13,115 bases of DNA from Basidiobolus heterosporus B8920 (lineage: Eukaryota; Basidiobolomycota; Basidiobolomycetes; Basidiobolales; Basidiobolaceae). Under the pieces are notes generated by a model. It worked only from the letters and a program-made list of their open reading frames with translations. It made no database searches and was not told where the DNA came from. Shown here in pieces: positions 1-9,486 of the stretch (position 1 is its first letter; each line of letters begins with the position of its first letter). Made by a program: the position numbers and the translations under genes. The stretch covers positions 1-13,115 of the forward strand of contig JNET01034231.1 in assembly GCA_000697455.1 (NCBI GenBank). The letters run 5' to 3'.

Positions 1-457
1 ACGGGCGGTTTGACTACCTTGATACTGGTATTGAACAATAGTATGAACAGTTTCTCTGCTTTCAGAGCAAGTCTTTCTCTTTGACTTTTCTCTTTTTGAC
101 TTGTTGCATAGTTCGAGAAACGTAGTTTAGCCATCTCCCCTAGGAATTCCTCGAGCTTACTCCATATGGAAGAGTCTGATTCTTTCAGAAATGGAAATGT
201 TTGAACGAAATGTTGGAAGAAAAATCGAATAAAAGGATTTGGATTGTTATCATTAGGTTCTTGTGTCTCGAGTAGTGTACTCAATGAAGGCTGGCTTCTT
301 AGGTTTTTCAGCTCTCTCTGAATTTCTTTGGTAATCAAGTCACGCCTCAAGTGCTTGATTTGCTCTAGGCGCAATCGTTCTAGGGGACAAGGATGATAGA
401 TCAGTATATATAAGCCAGCGAAGGAATGGTATATAGGTTACCGCTGCTTTCATCCAT
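1..457 (-). CDS. PX-associated (PXB-like) domain protein, N-terminal part, runs off the window
   Basis: Partial minus-strand gene. Proposed exons are 457-442 and 379-1, separated by a 62-nt intron (GTAACC donor, TACTGAT branch site, CCCCTAG acceptor). The first exon encodes only MDESS plus one base. Splicing gives MDESSERLRLEQIKHLRRDL, then a frame open to the window edge (131 residues visible). Recognisable parts are an amphipathic helix around residues 6-32 (LRRDLITKEIQRELKNL), a hydrophobic stretch near 54-68 (FIRFFFQHFVQTFPFL), and a charged helix ending in KLFILLFNTSIK. From memory this order resembles the PX-associated domain at the N terminus of fungal PX proteins such as yeast Ypr097w, which bind phosphoinositides on internal membranes. 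The PX domain would lie beyond the left edge, so the family is an inference. The start is chosen because no ATG lies in frame in the main exon before an upstream stop. It is divergent from the surface-protein gene at 1335. Confidence 0.55.
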
Positions 458-1334
458 GGCACCAAGTTGAAAGGTTGGTAAGCTGGTTAAGTTCTAATGT
501 AGAAGATCAAAGATACTACGAACAACTTAAGCGCATTTCTGTAATATTTTAGTCTCATGTTGAGATGACGTAGAAATCATTTGCGATGAACCAATTGGCT
601 CTCGGAAATGATTTTATGCCGATTTAACATGACATGAGGAATGTGATACATAGAAAGCAGTACCTCTTGCTGATTGTGCCTGATATGATTAACCTCAGAG
701 CGAAATCACCAATGGATCTTGAATACTCTATTTAGTCTACAATATGAAATCCTGAGTGTGTCACGCACACAGATAATCGACGGAAGCCCATTTAAATTAA
801 ATTGTTCAGATTCACTCTGAAGTGACGATTTTCCACAATAAATATGATCATGTGGAGTCAATATGAACATAACACAGCCAACATGGCGCGGAGCTGGCTG
901 ATCTACACTAATTGCTCAGATATTTGGCGGGAAAACTACTCGTGATGATGACAACTAATTATCGGTATATAAATGAAATCAAAGCAGAGGTGATAGGTCA
1001 AGGCCAACTCATACGTCTGTCATATGTATAGACCCAGCCTCTTACTTCAATTTCCTATTTCTACGCCAATTTCCAGCAAATCCTCGCGTTTCTTCCAACC
1101 GTTTGGCACTTGCACCTTTATGACCTATTCATCGTTGGTAGTCAATCAGCCATTGAGAATGTAGAACGTTATATACAACGTCAGTTATCGCGTTGAGCTC
1201 AGGCTTCATTTATGTTTAACAGCATTGATATAAATAGGATTTAGTCTCGATTGTCAGAGATACTCCAGCTTTCATCTAGTCCATTCAAGCATACTTCATC
1301 AAATCCTGTTTCTCAAATACACTACATTTTAACG
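458..1334. promoter_or_regulatory. Divergent intergenic region between the PXB-like gene and the surface-protein gene
   Basis: This 877-bp gap holds no recognisable coding region and must contain the promoters of both flanking genes. On the plus strand there is a TATA-like TATAAATAG at 1229-1237, about 100 bp before the ATG at 1335, and a second one, TATATAAA, at 966-973. Their use is inferred from position only. No tRNA, repeat or mobile element was recognised. Confidence 0.55.
1229..1237 (+). promoter_or_regulatory. TATA-like element upstream of the surface-protein gene
   Basis: TATAAATAG lies 98 bp upstream of the ATG at 1335, a usual distance for a fungal TATA box with a short 5' leader. 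It is a sequence match only. A strong, regulated TATA promoter would suit a cell-surface gene. Confidence 0.4.
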
Positions 1335-2300
1335 ATGACATTGAGATTTTTCCTTATTTGCTTATTTTCGCTTGGAATACCGATCTGGACTAGAGCTCAA
1401 GACAATTCTAGTGGTGCTGTTATATCTCGTACCTCTAGACTGACTACGGTTGTTTTCACATCAACACTACCTATATCGCGGGCAGCCACCTTGTTCCCCG
1501 GAAATGCTCCGACGAGAACGGGTCAAGGGAGGAGCGGCGGAAGGAGTCGAACTACCTCCTATGTCGCAACGGTAACCAAAACCACTGTTGTAATTGCAAC
1601 TACACGCATATCAGGAAACGGTGCGACTAATGGGGCAATCCCTGCTTCTCCCGGGTCAGGTGGTGGGGCTGCCTCTACTCCAATCGTCCAGCCTACTGGA
1701 GGCATTTTAACATCTAGTATTGCGGCCCAGCCTACACCAGATCTCTCAACATCCACAGTAGTAGTTCAACCCACTTCTGACCTTTCAACATCTACCACAG
1801 TGGTCGAGCCAACGACAGACCTACCAACGTCAACCGTCGTAGTTCAACCTACTTCAGATCTCCTAACATCCACCGCAGTAGTTCAACCTACTTCAGATCT
1901 CTTAACATCCACTATGGTAGTTCAGCCTACTTCGGATCTTTCTACATCCATTGTGGTAGTTCAGCCTACTTCGGACCTCTCTACATCTACCACGGTGGTT
2001 CAACCTAGTTCGGACCTTTCTACGTCTACAGTGTTAGTCCAACCCACCTCCACTGCAGTAGCACAACCTACCTCGGATGCTGTATTTTCTAGTGCAAGTA
2101 CTGCTGTTGTGACTCAACCATCAGCAACTGAAACACCCAGTACAGCTGCGAGGGAAAACCCCGCACCTACATATACTGCTAGTACTGCAGGGAACATTCG
2201 ACCGAGCGTGGGATTATGGAATTCTGGGGTCACTTCGATAAAGGTATCAAAAGAATTGGGATTGGTCTTATTGTCAATTTTGTATTTAATGTTGCACTAA
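1335..2300 (+). CDS. Secreted Ser/Thr-rich GPI-anchored-type surface protein with 13-residue tandem repeats
   Basis: Single-exon gene of 321 residues. The ATG at 1335 is used because it starts a clear signal peptide (MTLRFFLICLFSLGIPIWTR, likely cleavage after Ala21); the frame is open further upstream but has no ATG there. The mature protein begins QDNSSG, then a Thr/Ser/Gly-rich segment, then from about residue 115 to 240 a tandem array with consensus TVVVQPTSDLSTS. The C terminus has a small-residue site (WNSG), a short spacer and a hydrophobic tail (LGLVLLSILYLMLH), as in a GPI-attachment signal. It therefore looks like a heavily O-mannosylated protein on the plasma membrane or linked into the wall. 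No catalytic domain is visible, and the only Cys seen is inside the signal peptide. It resembles fungal wall mannoproteins in design but I recognise no named family; adhesin or structural roles are guesses. An AATAAA at 2454-2459 could serve for polyadenylation. Downstream it converges on the gamma-tubulin gene. Confidence 0.8.
   Translation: MTLRFFLICLFSLGIPIWTRAQDNSSGAVISRTSRLTTVVFTSTLPISRAATLFPGNAPTRTGQGRSGGRSRTTSYVATVTKTTVVIATTRISGNGATNGAIPASPGSGGGAASTPIVQPTGGILTSSIAAQPTPDLSTSTVVVQPTSDLSTSTTVVEPTTDLPTSTVVVQPTSDLLTSTAVVQPTSDLLTSTMVVQPTSDLSTSIVVVQPTSDLSTSTTVVQPSSDLSTSTVLVQPTSTAVAQPTSDAVFSSASTAVVTQPSATETPSTAARENPAPTYTASTAGNIRPSVGLWNSGVTSIKVSKELGLVLLSILYLMLH
1677..2051 (+). repeat. Intragenic tandem repeat, 39-nt unit encoding 13 residues
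   Basis: The core is eight consecutive full units at 1716-2027, each 39 nt, encoding variants of TVVVQPTSDLSTS. A degenerate unit precedes it (1677-1715, TPIVQPTGGILTS) and a truncated one follows (2028-2051, TVLVQPTS). Positions Q5, P6, D9 and the closing TS are the most constant. Neighbouring units in the middle share near-identical DNA (ttcagcctacttcgga and similar), so copy number probably changes by slippage or unequal crossover. Every unit is a multiple of three, so changes keep the frame. Confidence 0.9.
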
Positions 2301-3543
2301 GTATCATTACATAATCAGTCAGGTTTGCATAAATTTTGCTTATTTATTTGAGGATTTCTAGCATTCGTAGGAATAAGGAGCTGTTAATCAATTTGTACAA
2401 GGAATGAATAGGATCTCTTCGTCATGCACTAGATCAGTCTATTTAAAGAAATCAATAAACTCCTCATCGTCATGAGGCACCAGTATTCTCTATAGGACAC
2501 GGCATAACAGAATAGCCACCTTAATGCAGTGGAATCCATATGCTTTCCATCTATTCATTTACCCACCACACTAATTTTATGTGAAACCAGAGGATCAAAG
2601 CAGGCAAAGCGGTTCGCCAAATGATGCAAGATATTCAGGAAATGGCTTAGAACAAATCAGATCAAACATGGGTGAAGAATGGGAAACCGTGAGCATTGAA
2701 TAGGGCACCAAATTACTTTCAAGTGGCGTGCTGGTGATCTATATTGTGGCTATCAAGTAATCAATGATGAGCGAACTCAATGGATCAAGCCAAGACGCAA
2801 CTTGGCAGAGGATTGAGACACACGAAAGTCTGGGTACACTATCATAGCTGGCACTTGATTATATATATCTAATGATAAGTACAGGTGAAAGATTTTCCTA
2901 AGTTCTGAGGTGCCAGGCGTGATGCTCTATGAAATGAAATAGTGCAAGTAGTTTGACACATTCTCCAATAACCTTGGTCGCGATTTCATGATACTACACC
3001 GTGGGCTATGATTGCCTTTGCGATATGTTTTATGGGGCCATTTGCACATACAAGCTGTTTATTGATATGTCTGATTCCATACCAAGTAAATATCAAGAAA
3101 CCTACGACGCTCCAGAGCACCTCTATCGCTTCATCAATGTCTTAGCAGTCATATGAAACCGACTGGCAAACAAAAGTGTAGCTTCGTATAGAATGCTGAT
3201 TTATGGCAAATACATCAGGAATTGCACTTAGACAGGGTTCAAGATGGAAAACTAATCAATCATAACTTTAAATAAATTGAACGACTTTATGTCGTTGTTC
3301 AGGTTATATTTGATACTAGTTAATCATGTTGACAATTCGGTTATCGATCCCACCTTTGCATGGCCAACATTTAAAAATAAAACATTGAGATGCGTTTAAT
3401 AATTCAACATACTAAATAGGACTGCTCTCCTGCTAAACAGATGGGATAGGAAATAAAGCGCATAGAAGCTGATGAGATTAAAAAATAACAAAGTTGGATC
3501 TGATGAGAGTGCTGCAGTATGGTTCATAATAGCTGGTGGGTGT
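2301..3543. other. Convergent intergenic region, no gene recognised
   Basis: This 1243-bp gap lies between the 3' ends of the surface-protein gene and gamma-tubulin. Possible polyadenylation signals are AATAAA at 2454-2459 (plus) and TTTAAT near 3394 (ATTAAA on the minus strand, for gamma-tubulin). The longest notable open stretch starts with an ATG at 3008 and gives only a 46-residue hydrophobic peptide, which I do not consider supported. I see no tRNA, transposon ends or tandem repeat. Confidence 0.5.
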
Positions 3544-5451
3544 TCAGTTCTGGGCCTAGATACGAAGAACAACGGTTTTAGTTAGGTTGGCTATTGACTA
3601 TCGAAAGTAACTTGTTCCGACATACGTGGCTAATGTAATCAGGCTTTTCACAGGCGTGGTATTCATCGATTAGATCTTGGACTACTTCTCTCGAATCATC
3701 GAACTCATCAAGACCACCGGCAAATATCGCCTCTTGCTTGTACCGTTCAACAAAAGCATTACGCTTTCTAAGACGATCATATTGGTCGCAAATACGCTTG
3801 AAAAGCTTTGAAACAAACAAATTCGTTAGTGGGGAATTCACACAACGGATCAAAAGTTAACTTATGGTATACCGAAGCAATGCTAGTATGATTGGCAAGC
3901 ATTAGTCCACTTACACGATGCTGTGTCTGGATATACGGTGATTTACGGGTAAGTGCTACCTGAATACTAGCTGGCCCCCAGGGAATAAATTGGGCTAGGC
4001 GTCTCTCGCGAATCCTCAATAGTGACTTATGAACTTCTGTAGGGTCAGCTTCACCTTGGATGATATTAAGGGCGGAGATATAGCAGCTCTTCTTGCTAGG
4101 GTTAGTAGAGACCATCTTATTTTTAGGTTGGAGGAGTCGACGCATGACATCTAGAACGGTGGTTTTTCGTATGGATTTTGACTAGAAACCCGGTGTTAGA
4201 CGGAGTATAGCATACAGATCTCAAGAGTACAAACCATATCGCCTGCATCGCTGGTGAAAGGGGTGTATGAGGTCATCAAGTAATGGCATTTAGGAGTAGG
4301 AATGAGAGAAGCAATCAACCCAACAAGATCATTGTTCATATAGCCAGGATATCTGAGGGTGGTAGTGCTGGCAGACATAACAGTGGAAACCTAATAACCT
4401 TACAGTGGTTAATGAAACTATGCTCATTCAATTCAAGCTATGTAGAAACTAACAAGTTGATTGGTTTGTGCAAATGTAGGGGTTTCTATGTGAAGTTTGT
4501 CCACGGCAATCCTGGTAAGAGCAGCATTGTCCAACACCACCTAAACAAAGGGCGATCCTCAGTATTCTATTTGGATATGTGGAGAAGGGTCGTACACACA
4601 TACCACACTATCAGCATTTTGAGTTAATCTTTTCAAGCTTAATATACTATTATAGGGTTGAACCACAACGTCAGAAACTTCTTCGTTATTGGGGAAAACT
4701 GAGTATGTTTGGATGAGCTTCTTGGGGAATCTATCATTTAACCTCTCGAGAAGAAAGGAGCCGAGCCCAGAGCCAGTACCACCAGCAATCGAATGGAGAA
4801 GCATAAATCCCTAATTTATATAAAAATTATACATGTACATTTTTTGAGGTTTAGAAGAAGCTCCTACTTCTAATGACTCACTGCCCTCAGCCTCCCTATC
4901 CAACATATCAAACACCTCCTCATATATTCTTTCTCCCTGACCATAGCCATGAGCCCAATTATTACCAGCACCACTTCCGTCCTTGGAAACAAATATGTTT
5001 TCTGGGTTATAAAGATTAGCATATGCCGAGGAAGTAATGTTATTGATGACCTGCGGTTGATTTGATGGTTAGTCATTTCGAAATCAACAAGCAAGCCTAT
5101 TGCCTACTGACTCTTGGTTCCAAATCAACTAATATGGCTCTAGGTATGTAATGTTCATCATCGGCCTAAATTAAGAGAAAACGAGGTTAACCCGTAATAT
5201 AGATACATTTCCGGAAAAGCATTCAAAAACCTGGTAAAAGAATACGTCTTTTCTGTCTACCCCTTCAACAGCAAAATCCTCGAGAATGCCATCCTTGTTT
5301 ATTCCATGTTCGGCGCATAATTGTGCCCAAAATTCCACGCCAACTACGACATAAAATCAGCAACTACTTATGTGCAGCGTCGAATTGAGTAATACTACGT
5401 ACTTTGGTTACCACATTGACCAGCTTGGAGTGTAATAATTTCGCGTGGCAT
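3544..5451 (-). CDS. Gamma-tubulin, complete, ten exons
   Basis: Gamma-tubulin is the GTP-binding tubulin of the gamma-tubulin complex, which nucleates microtubules at spindle pole bodies. Exons: 5451-5403, 5343-5231, 5165-5112, 5050-4868, 4810-4604, 4540-4454, 4390-4235, 4181-3873, 3805-3626, 3555-3544. They encode 449 residues; human TUBG1 has 451. Visible landmarks are the N terminus [32 protein letters not shown] near 99-112, the tubulin GTP loop AGGTGSG at 142-148, [51 protein letters not shown] and [19 protein letters not shown]. All exon joins fall in phase at positions expected from family alignment. The nine introns are 53-70 nt. Donors GTATGT, GTAGGA and GTTAGT and branch-like CTAAC sites are seen. 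The last intron (3625-3556) splits off a three-codon exon (AQN); if it is read through, the protein ends at a stop at 3578 with 461 residues. It is divergent from CDC42. Confidence 0.96.
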
Positions 5452-6174
5452 TTTATTATACTTGTTCAATTGGTAGGCAAGTGATAGAAGCGAGCTTCTC
5501 TGGTAATCGCATCTCAATCATGTTTTCGCAAACGAAACACTCAGCTATCTCTGTTTTCTGGGAATACTTCATTCCAGAATATTCATTAGACATAGGCTTA
5601 TCGTGTCTCAATGCATGCAACCAGTCAGCTCTCCGGCCGTTTCATGTTACAAAATGCATCAGTGGTTTGCTTCCAATTGTTCAGCCTATATGAAGTTACA
5701 AAATTTAGATTTGGATCTATCGGCAGCCAATCGTTCACTCATCCGAATCTCGTCCTTGGCATCACCTGGGATACGATCCCAAGATTAAACTGCTCATATA
5801 ACTGGATTCGTGAGATTGAAATAAGCAAGGTTATGTGGTTTGTAGGGTGTTTGTTAGTAGTCAACAATTAACTTTCGAATCAACCAATCAGTAGAGTTAG
5901 TGGAGATCTTTAGTAACTTGGTTGCAGGCGTGAGTGGTGATTTCTTTTTCAAACAATACCATTGACTCCGTCGAGAACCTGGCAAGTAACACTCTTTGGT
6001 AGAATCCACATAATCTCTTCAAACCGTTTGCCACGTATTATCTAGTCAAGTGCTTGACCTCTTCCTTGCTCTCTTTTTCTCTTGGTAAGATATCTTGCGC
6101 AGAATCTGTCTCTAGCTTCTTACTTGGTAACCTTTGCCTTGCCAATTACAGTTACCAAATTTACAGAAACTCTT
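5452..6174. promoter_or_regulatory. Shared divergent promoter region of gamma-tubulin and CDC42
   Basis: The two start codons are 723 bp apart, on opposite strands. The region has some open stretches on the plus strand (for example 5445-5871), but they are short, overlap in different frames, begin at or over the gamma-tubulin start and match nothing I know. A pyrimidine-rich tract at about 6058-6083 lies just before the CDC42 leader. No clear TATA box was found for either gene. Confidence 0.55.
6085..6151 (+). other. Possible intron in the 5' untranslated leader of CDC42
   Basis: A GTAAGA donor at 6085, a CTTAC branch-like site near 6118 and a TTACAG acceptor ending at 6151 delimit 67 nt, the same size as the coding introns here. 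A pyrimidine-rich stretch that could hold the transcription start lies just upstream, and the ATG at 6175 lies just downstream. Without transcripts this stays tentative. Confidence 0.35.
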
Positions 6175-6943
<769 letters not shown>

Positions 6944-7426
6944 GGAATACAGTAGTAGTCGTAGTATGCACATGATTTCCTAAACCGGAGTGACCTATAC
7001 TTTTATGAACATCAATCATCTTCTGTATTCTTGAAAAGACGAATGTGCTTTTCTGTAATTCAAGATAACCTATTAAAAACGGGTTAGAGATTCGTTGACC
7101 ACCTACAAGTTCTTTGGGATCAGCTAAAATGTCCATGTGAATAAATCACCACCCTACTTTCGTGCTACGTCCTTCCATCAGTTATGTGCCTGTGGATAAC
7201 CAGAAACAATGCATACATCCGGATGCGGACCGAGACTAGATCCCTGACATGAGGAAAGTGTTAATGACCGGTTATAATGATCAGTTTATTTCGATACTGC
7301 GTACGTTTCTGACCAGACTGTAAGAAAAGCTAGATCAATCTGCTACCCTCAAAATTCATGATGTGATGCAACATCCATCACCTTCAGTTCAAGTATGATG
7401 AAACGCTTGATGACTCCTGACGATCC
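6944..7426. terminator. Convergent 3' region between CDC42 and the GOST-type gene
   Basis: These 483 bp separate two converging stop codons. ATTAAA at 7072-7077 on the plus strand and TTTATT at 7285-7290 (AATAAA on the minus strand) are candidate polyadenylation signals for the two genes, 129 and 137 bp past their stops. No coding region was recognised. Confidence 0.5.
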
Positions 7427-9486
7427 CTAGCCCCCACCTTGCCCCAACCAACGCCGATTCCAATTTCCTAATTCACGGGCTATTCTTGATCTTCTAGACA
7501 TCACGACTGGTGAATCTTCGTTATCGCCATGGACCAAATCGTTCCTGGGTACCGATCCTGACGCTGCCTCATCTAGGATGATGGATCGTACTGCTTGACG
7601 TCGCTGTGGTGGTGTCAGACGATCTAGAAGTTCGCGCCGGCGCAGCGAGTACGCAGCAATGGTGATTCGATCCTCTATCGGCTTTAGCCAGAGGAGATAG
7701 CTGCAATGGCGATTAGTATCGAAATATCTCAAGCCATGAATGTTGCCACATACCCAGTGACAACATAGTCGATACATCGTACTAGTTGCAATGTAACATG
7801 GTAAACGTAGGTAAGCGTCAACGGCAAAGTAAAATAATCCATCAATTGAACCTAGACTCATTTCCATTTAGTAACCATCAATCCCTGGTAGCGTGTTAAA
7901 CGATCTCCTCACCATGAATGTGATAATCCCGAAACACAATACGATTCGACATGTCCATCTAAAAATGCCAAGCAGAGCATATCAGTAATGCTCGTCAAAA
8001 GTAAATTGTTGAAAGCTTACAGAATTAATCGAAATTTGTTAACATATGCCTTCACCATTAATTCTGTAGATGGTTTCTCTCGAAGTTGAGAGATATACAG
8101 TCGTAGTAATCTGAGATGTATACTCGAACTCCAATAAATGTAAAAGTAAACAACGATGTAGAGAACAAAGACCATAATCTAAGCGTATTTCTGTTAGCGA
8201 TCTCTCCGAAGAAAGTAATATGGTAAACACGCACCACGGAAGTGCCTCCAAATATCTGCAGAATAGCCTCTGCTACGGCAACAAAAACCGTGATGCCTAA
8301 GTGATAGAGAAGTCTCGGAATTAAGTCACAGTACCTAGCATAAGTAGCGCTGTCTCCATACCAAAGGTCATTCTTTTTTCTTGCGAAGACATCTTGGCAC
8401 GAGTGATACCATAGCCCTTGGAAATCGACAAGCGGAAAAAGAAATACAAACAAGATGTGAAGAATATCAAACATCCTTGGAATACTTCTAGCCAGCCTGG
8501 AGTTTCGCCTGAAAATAGGCATGTTCACTAGATAACCCAGGTAATTATAGTCTGAATCTAAGCAGATACCTGTGCTTGATATATAATTAAATGCAAATGC
8601 ACTATACAGGCAGAAAAGAATCTGTAGACTAGGATACGCTAAGTACAGCCAATGTAGATTCACCCTGAGCTGCTTGTGTTAGAAGTTATGATAAATAGCT
8701 GAAGATGCCAAATTGATAAGCCAAATAATGCTGACATTACGATGGTTGTACCAGTTGATAGCCCAGGGAATTAAGATTAATAACCATGCTCCAGCCCCAT
8801 AGACGGTGTAGATTGTGGGCAATGGAATGGAGCCGACCGGCAAATGAGTAAGTTTTCCATTTGCACTATTATGCAACGTTCCGTAAACCTTTACCATGAA
8901 GGAGGCCGAGTTATTACCAAGTATTGATCATACACGGGCCCATACATTAGATAGCAATACCGAAAATTTCACTGCAAAGATGCCACAATTCAGTAGTAGT
9001 ACGATATATACATTAGGCTTAAGAATCTGAAAGGTTATAACCTTCAGAGGGGATTGTAGGGTGCCAAACCCGACGACATCGAAAAAAAAAGTGTCAGTAC
9101 CCCAATAGGACGTATCTATCTCACAGTAGTGTTGACCCCACGACTTGGACAAAGTTTTTATCTGTTAAATTCCATAGGTAAGTGGAACCCTAATGACAAC
9201 GGAGAGGTATACTCACATTTAACCAGTCTTTTTGCTCAATGACAATGACTTTAAAAGAATTATTGAGGCTACTTTCTCCGGTCCCTGTCAAGTTACTGAA
9301 ATTAAGACGGCCTTGCCCACCCGGAGCGAAAGCAAAATGTGTTAGAAGAAACGGTTCTTGATTGATGTCCAGAGTTAGCTTAGCCGGCTTTATAACAATA
9401 GCCCCACTCGAGAATATGTTTAATAGGGTTAAGGTGAGAAATAAAAGCAGCATTCGTGACCGGCTTTGACTTTCTCCCTCGAACAT
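7427..9486 (-). CDS. GOST-type seven-transmembrane protein (GOLD-like lumenal domain plus 7TM), ten exons
   Basis: Proposed exons: 9486-9217, 9161-8946, 8888-8736, 8669-8570, 8508-8335, 8272-8235, 8178-8021, 7958-7913, 7851-7754, 7700-7427; 508 residues. The start may be Met1 (9486) or Met12 (9453), both before a hydrophobic signal peptide (MLLLFLTLTLLNIFSSGA). The lumenal part (about 30-180) has sequons at N62, N65 and N75, a pair of cysteines (C103, C149) that may form a disulfide, and the strand-like motif VYIVLLLNCG. Seven hydrophobic segments follow: about 186-208, 218-241, 258-275, 295-315, 318-333, 370-387 and 393-423, then a basic 80-residue cytosolic tail. NLHWLYL...NYISSTG and ISKGYGITR resemble conserved spots of the GPR180/TMEM145 and Lung-7TM (GPR107/Ptm1) families, which act in Golgi and endosomal traffic. 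The subfamily is not settled. The acceptor of the 8334-8273 intron is uncertain; a 38-nt alternative (8334-8297) also keeps the frame. It is divergent from the kinase gene. Confidence 0.72.

Noticed and set aside
1559-1756. Minus-strand open stretch antisense to the surface protein
   Set aside because: It follows from the biased Thr/Val/Pro codons of the sense gene and has no independent support.
3008-3148. A 46-residue hydrophobic open frame starting MIAFAICFMG
   Set aside because: Short, single, with no nearby promoter or family match; compatible with chance.
4283-4627. Plus-strand open stretch of 114 codons
   Set aside because: It lies antisense over gamma-tubulin exons and introns and has no recognisable motif; it is a shadow of that gene.
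5445-5871. Overlapping plus-strand open stretches between gamma-tubulin and CDC42
   Set aside because: They are in several frames, one begins over the gamma-tubulin start codon, and none shows a motif or splice link to CDC42.
7427-7867. Reading the end of the GOST-type gene as an independent 146-residue protein
   Set aside because: Its first part is in the wrong frame for the membrane segment. Splicing at 7753/7701 joins the C-terminal tail to the seventh segment in phase, so it is the last exon of the larger gene.
8058-8663. Reading the middle of the GOST-type gene as one 201-residue exon
   Set aside because: As the main form it breaks the family motifs (GETPGWLEVF, ISKGYGITR) that appear only after splicing; kept only as a possible isoform in the findings.
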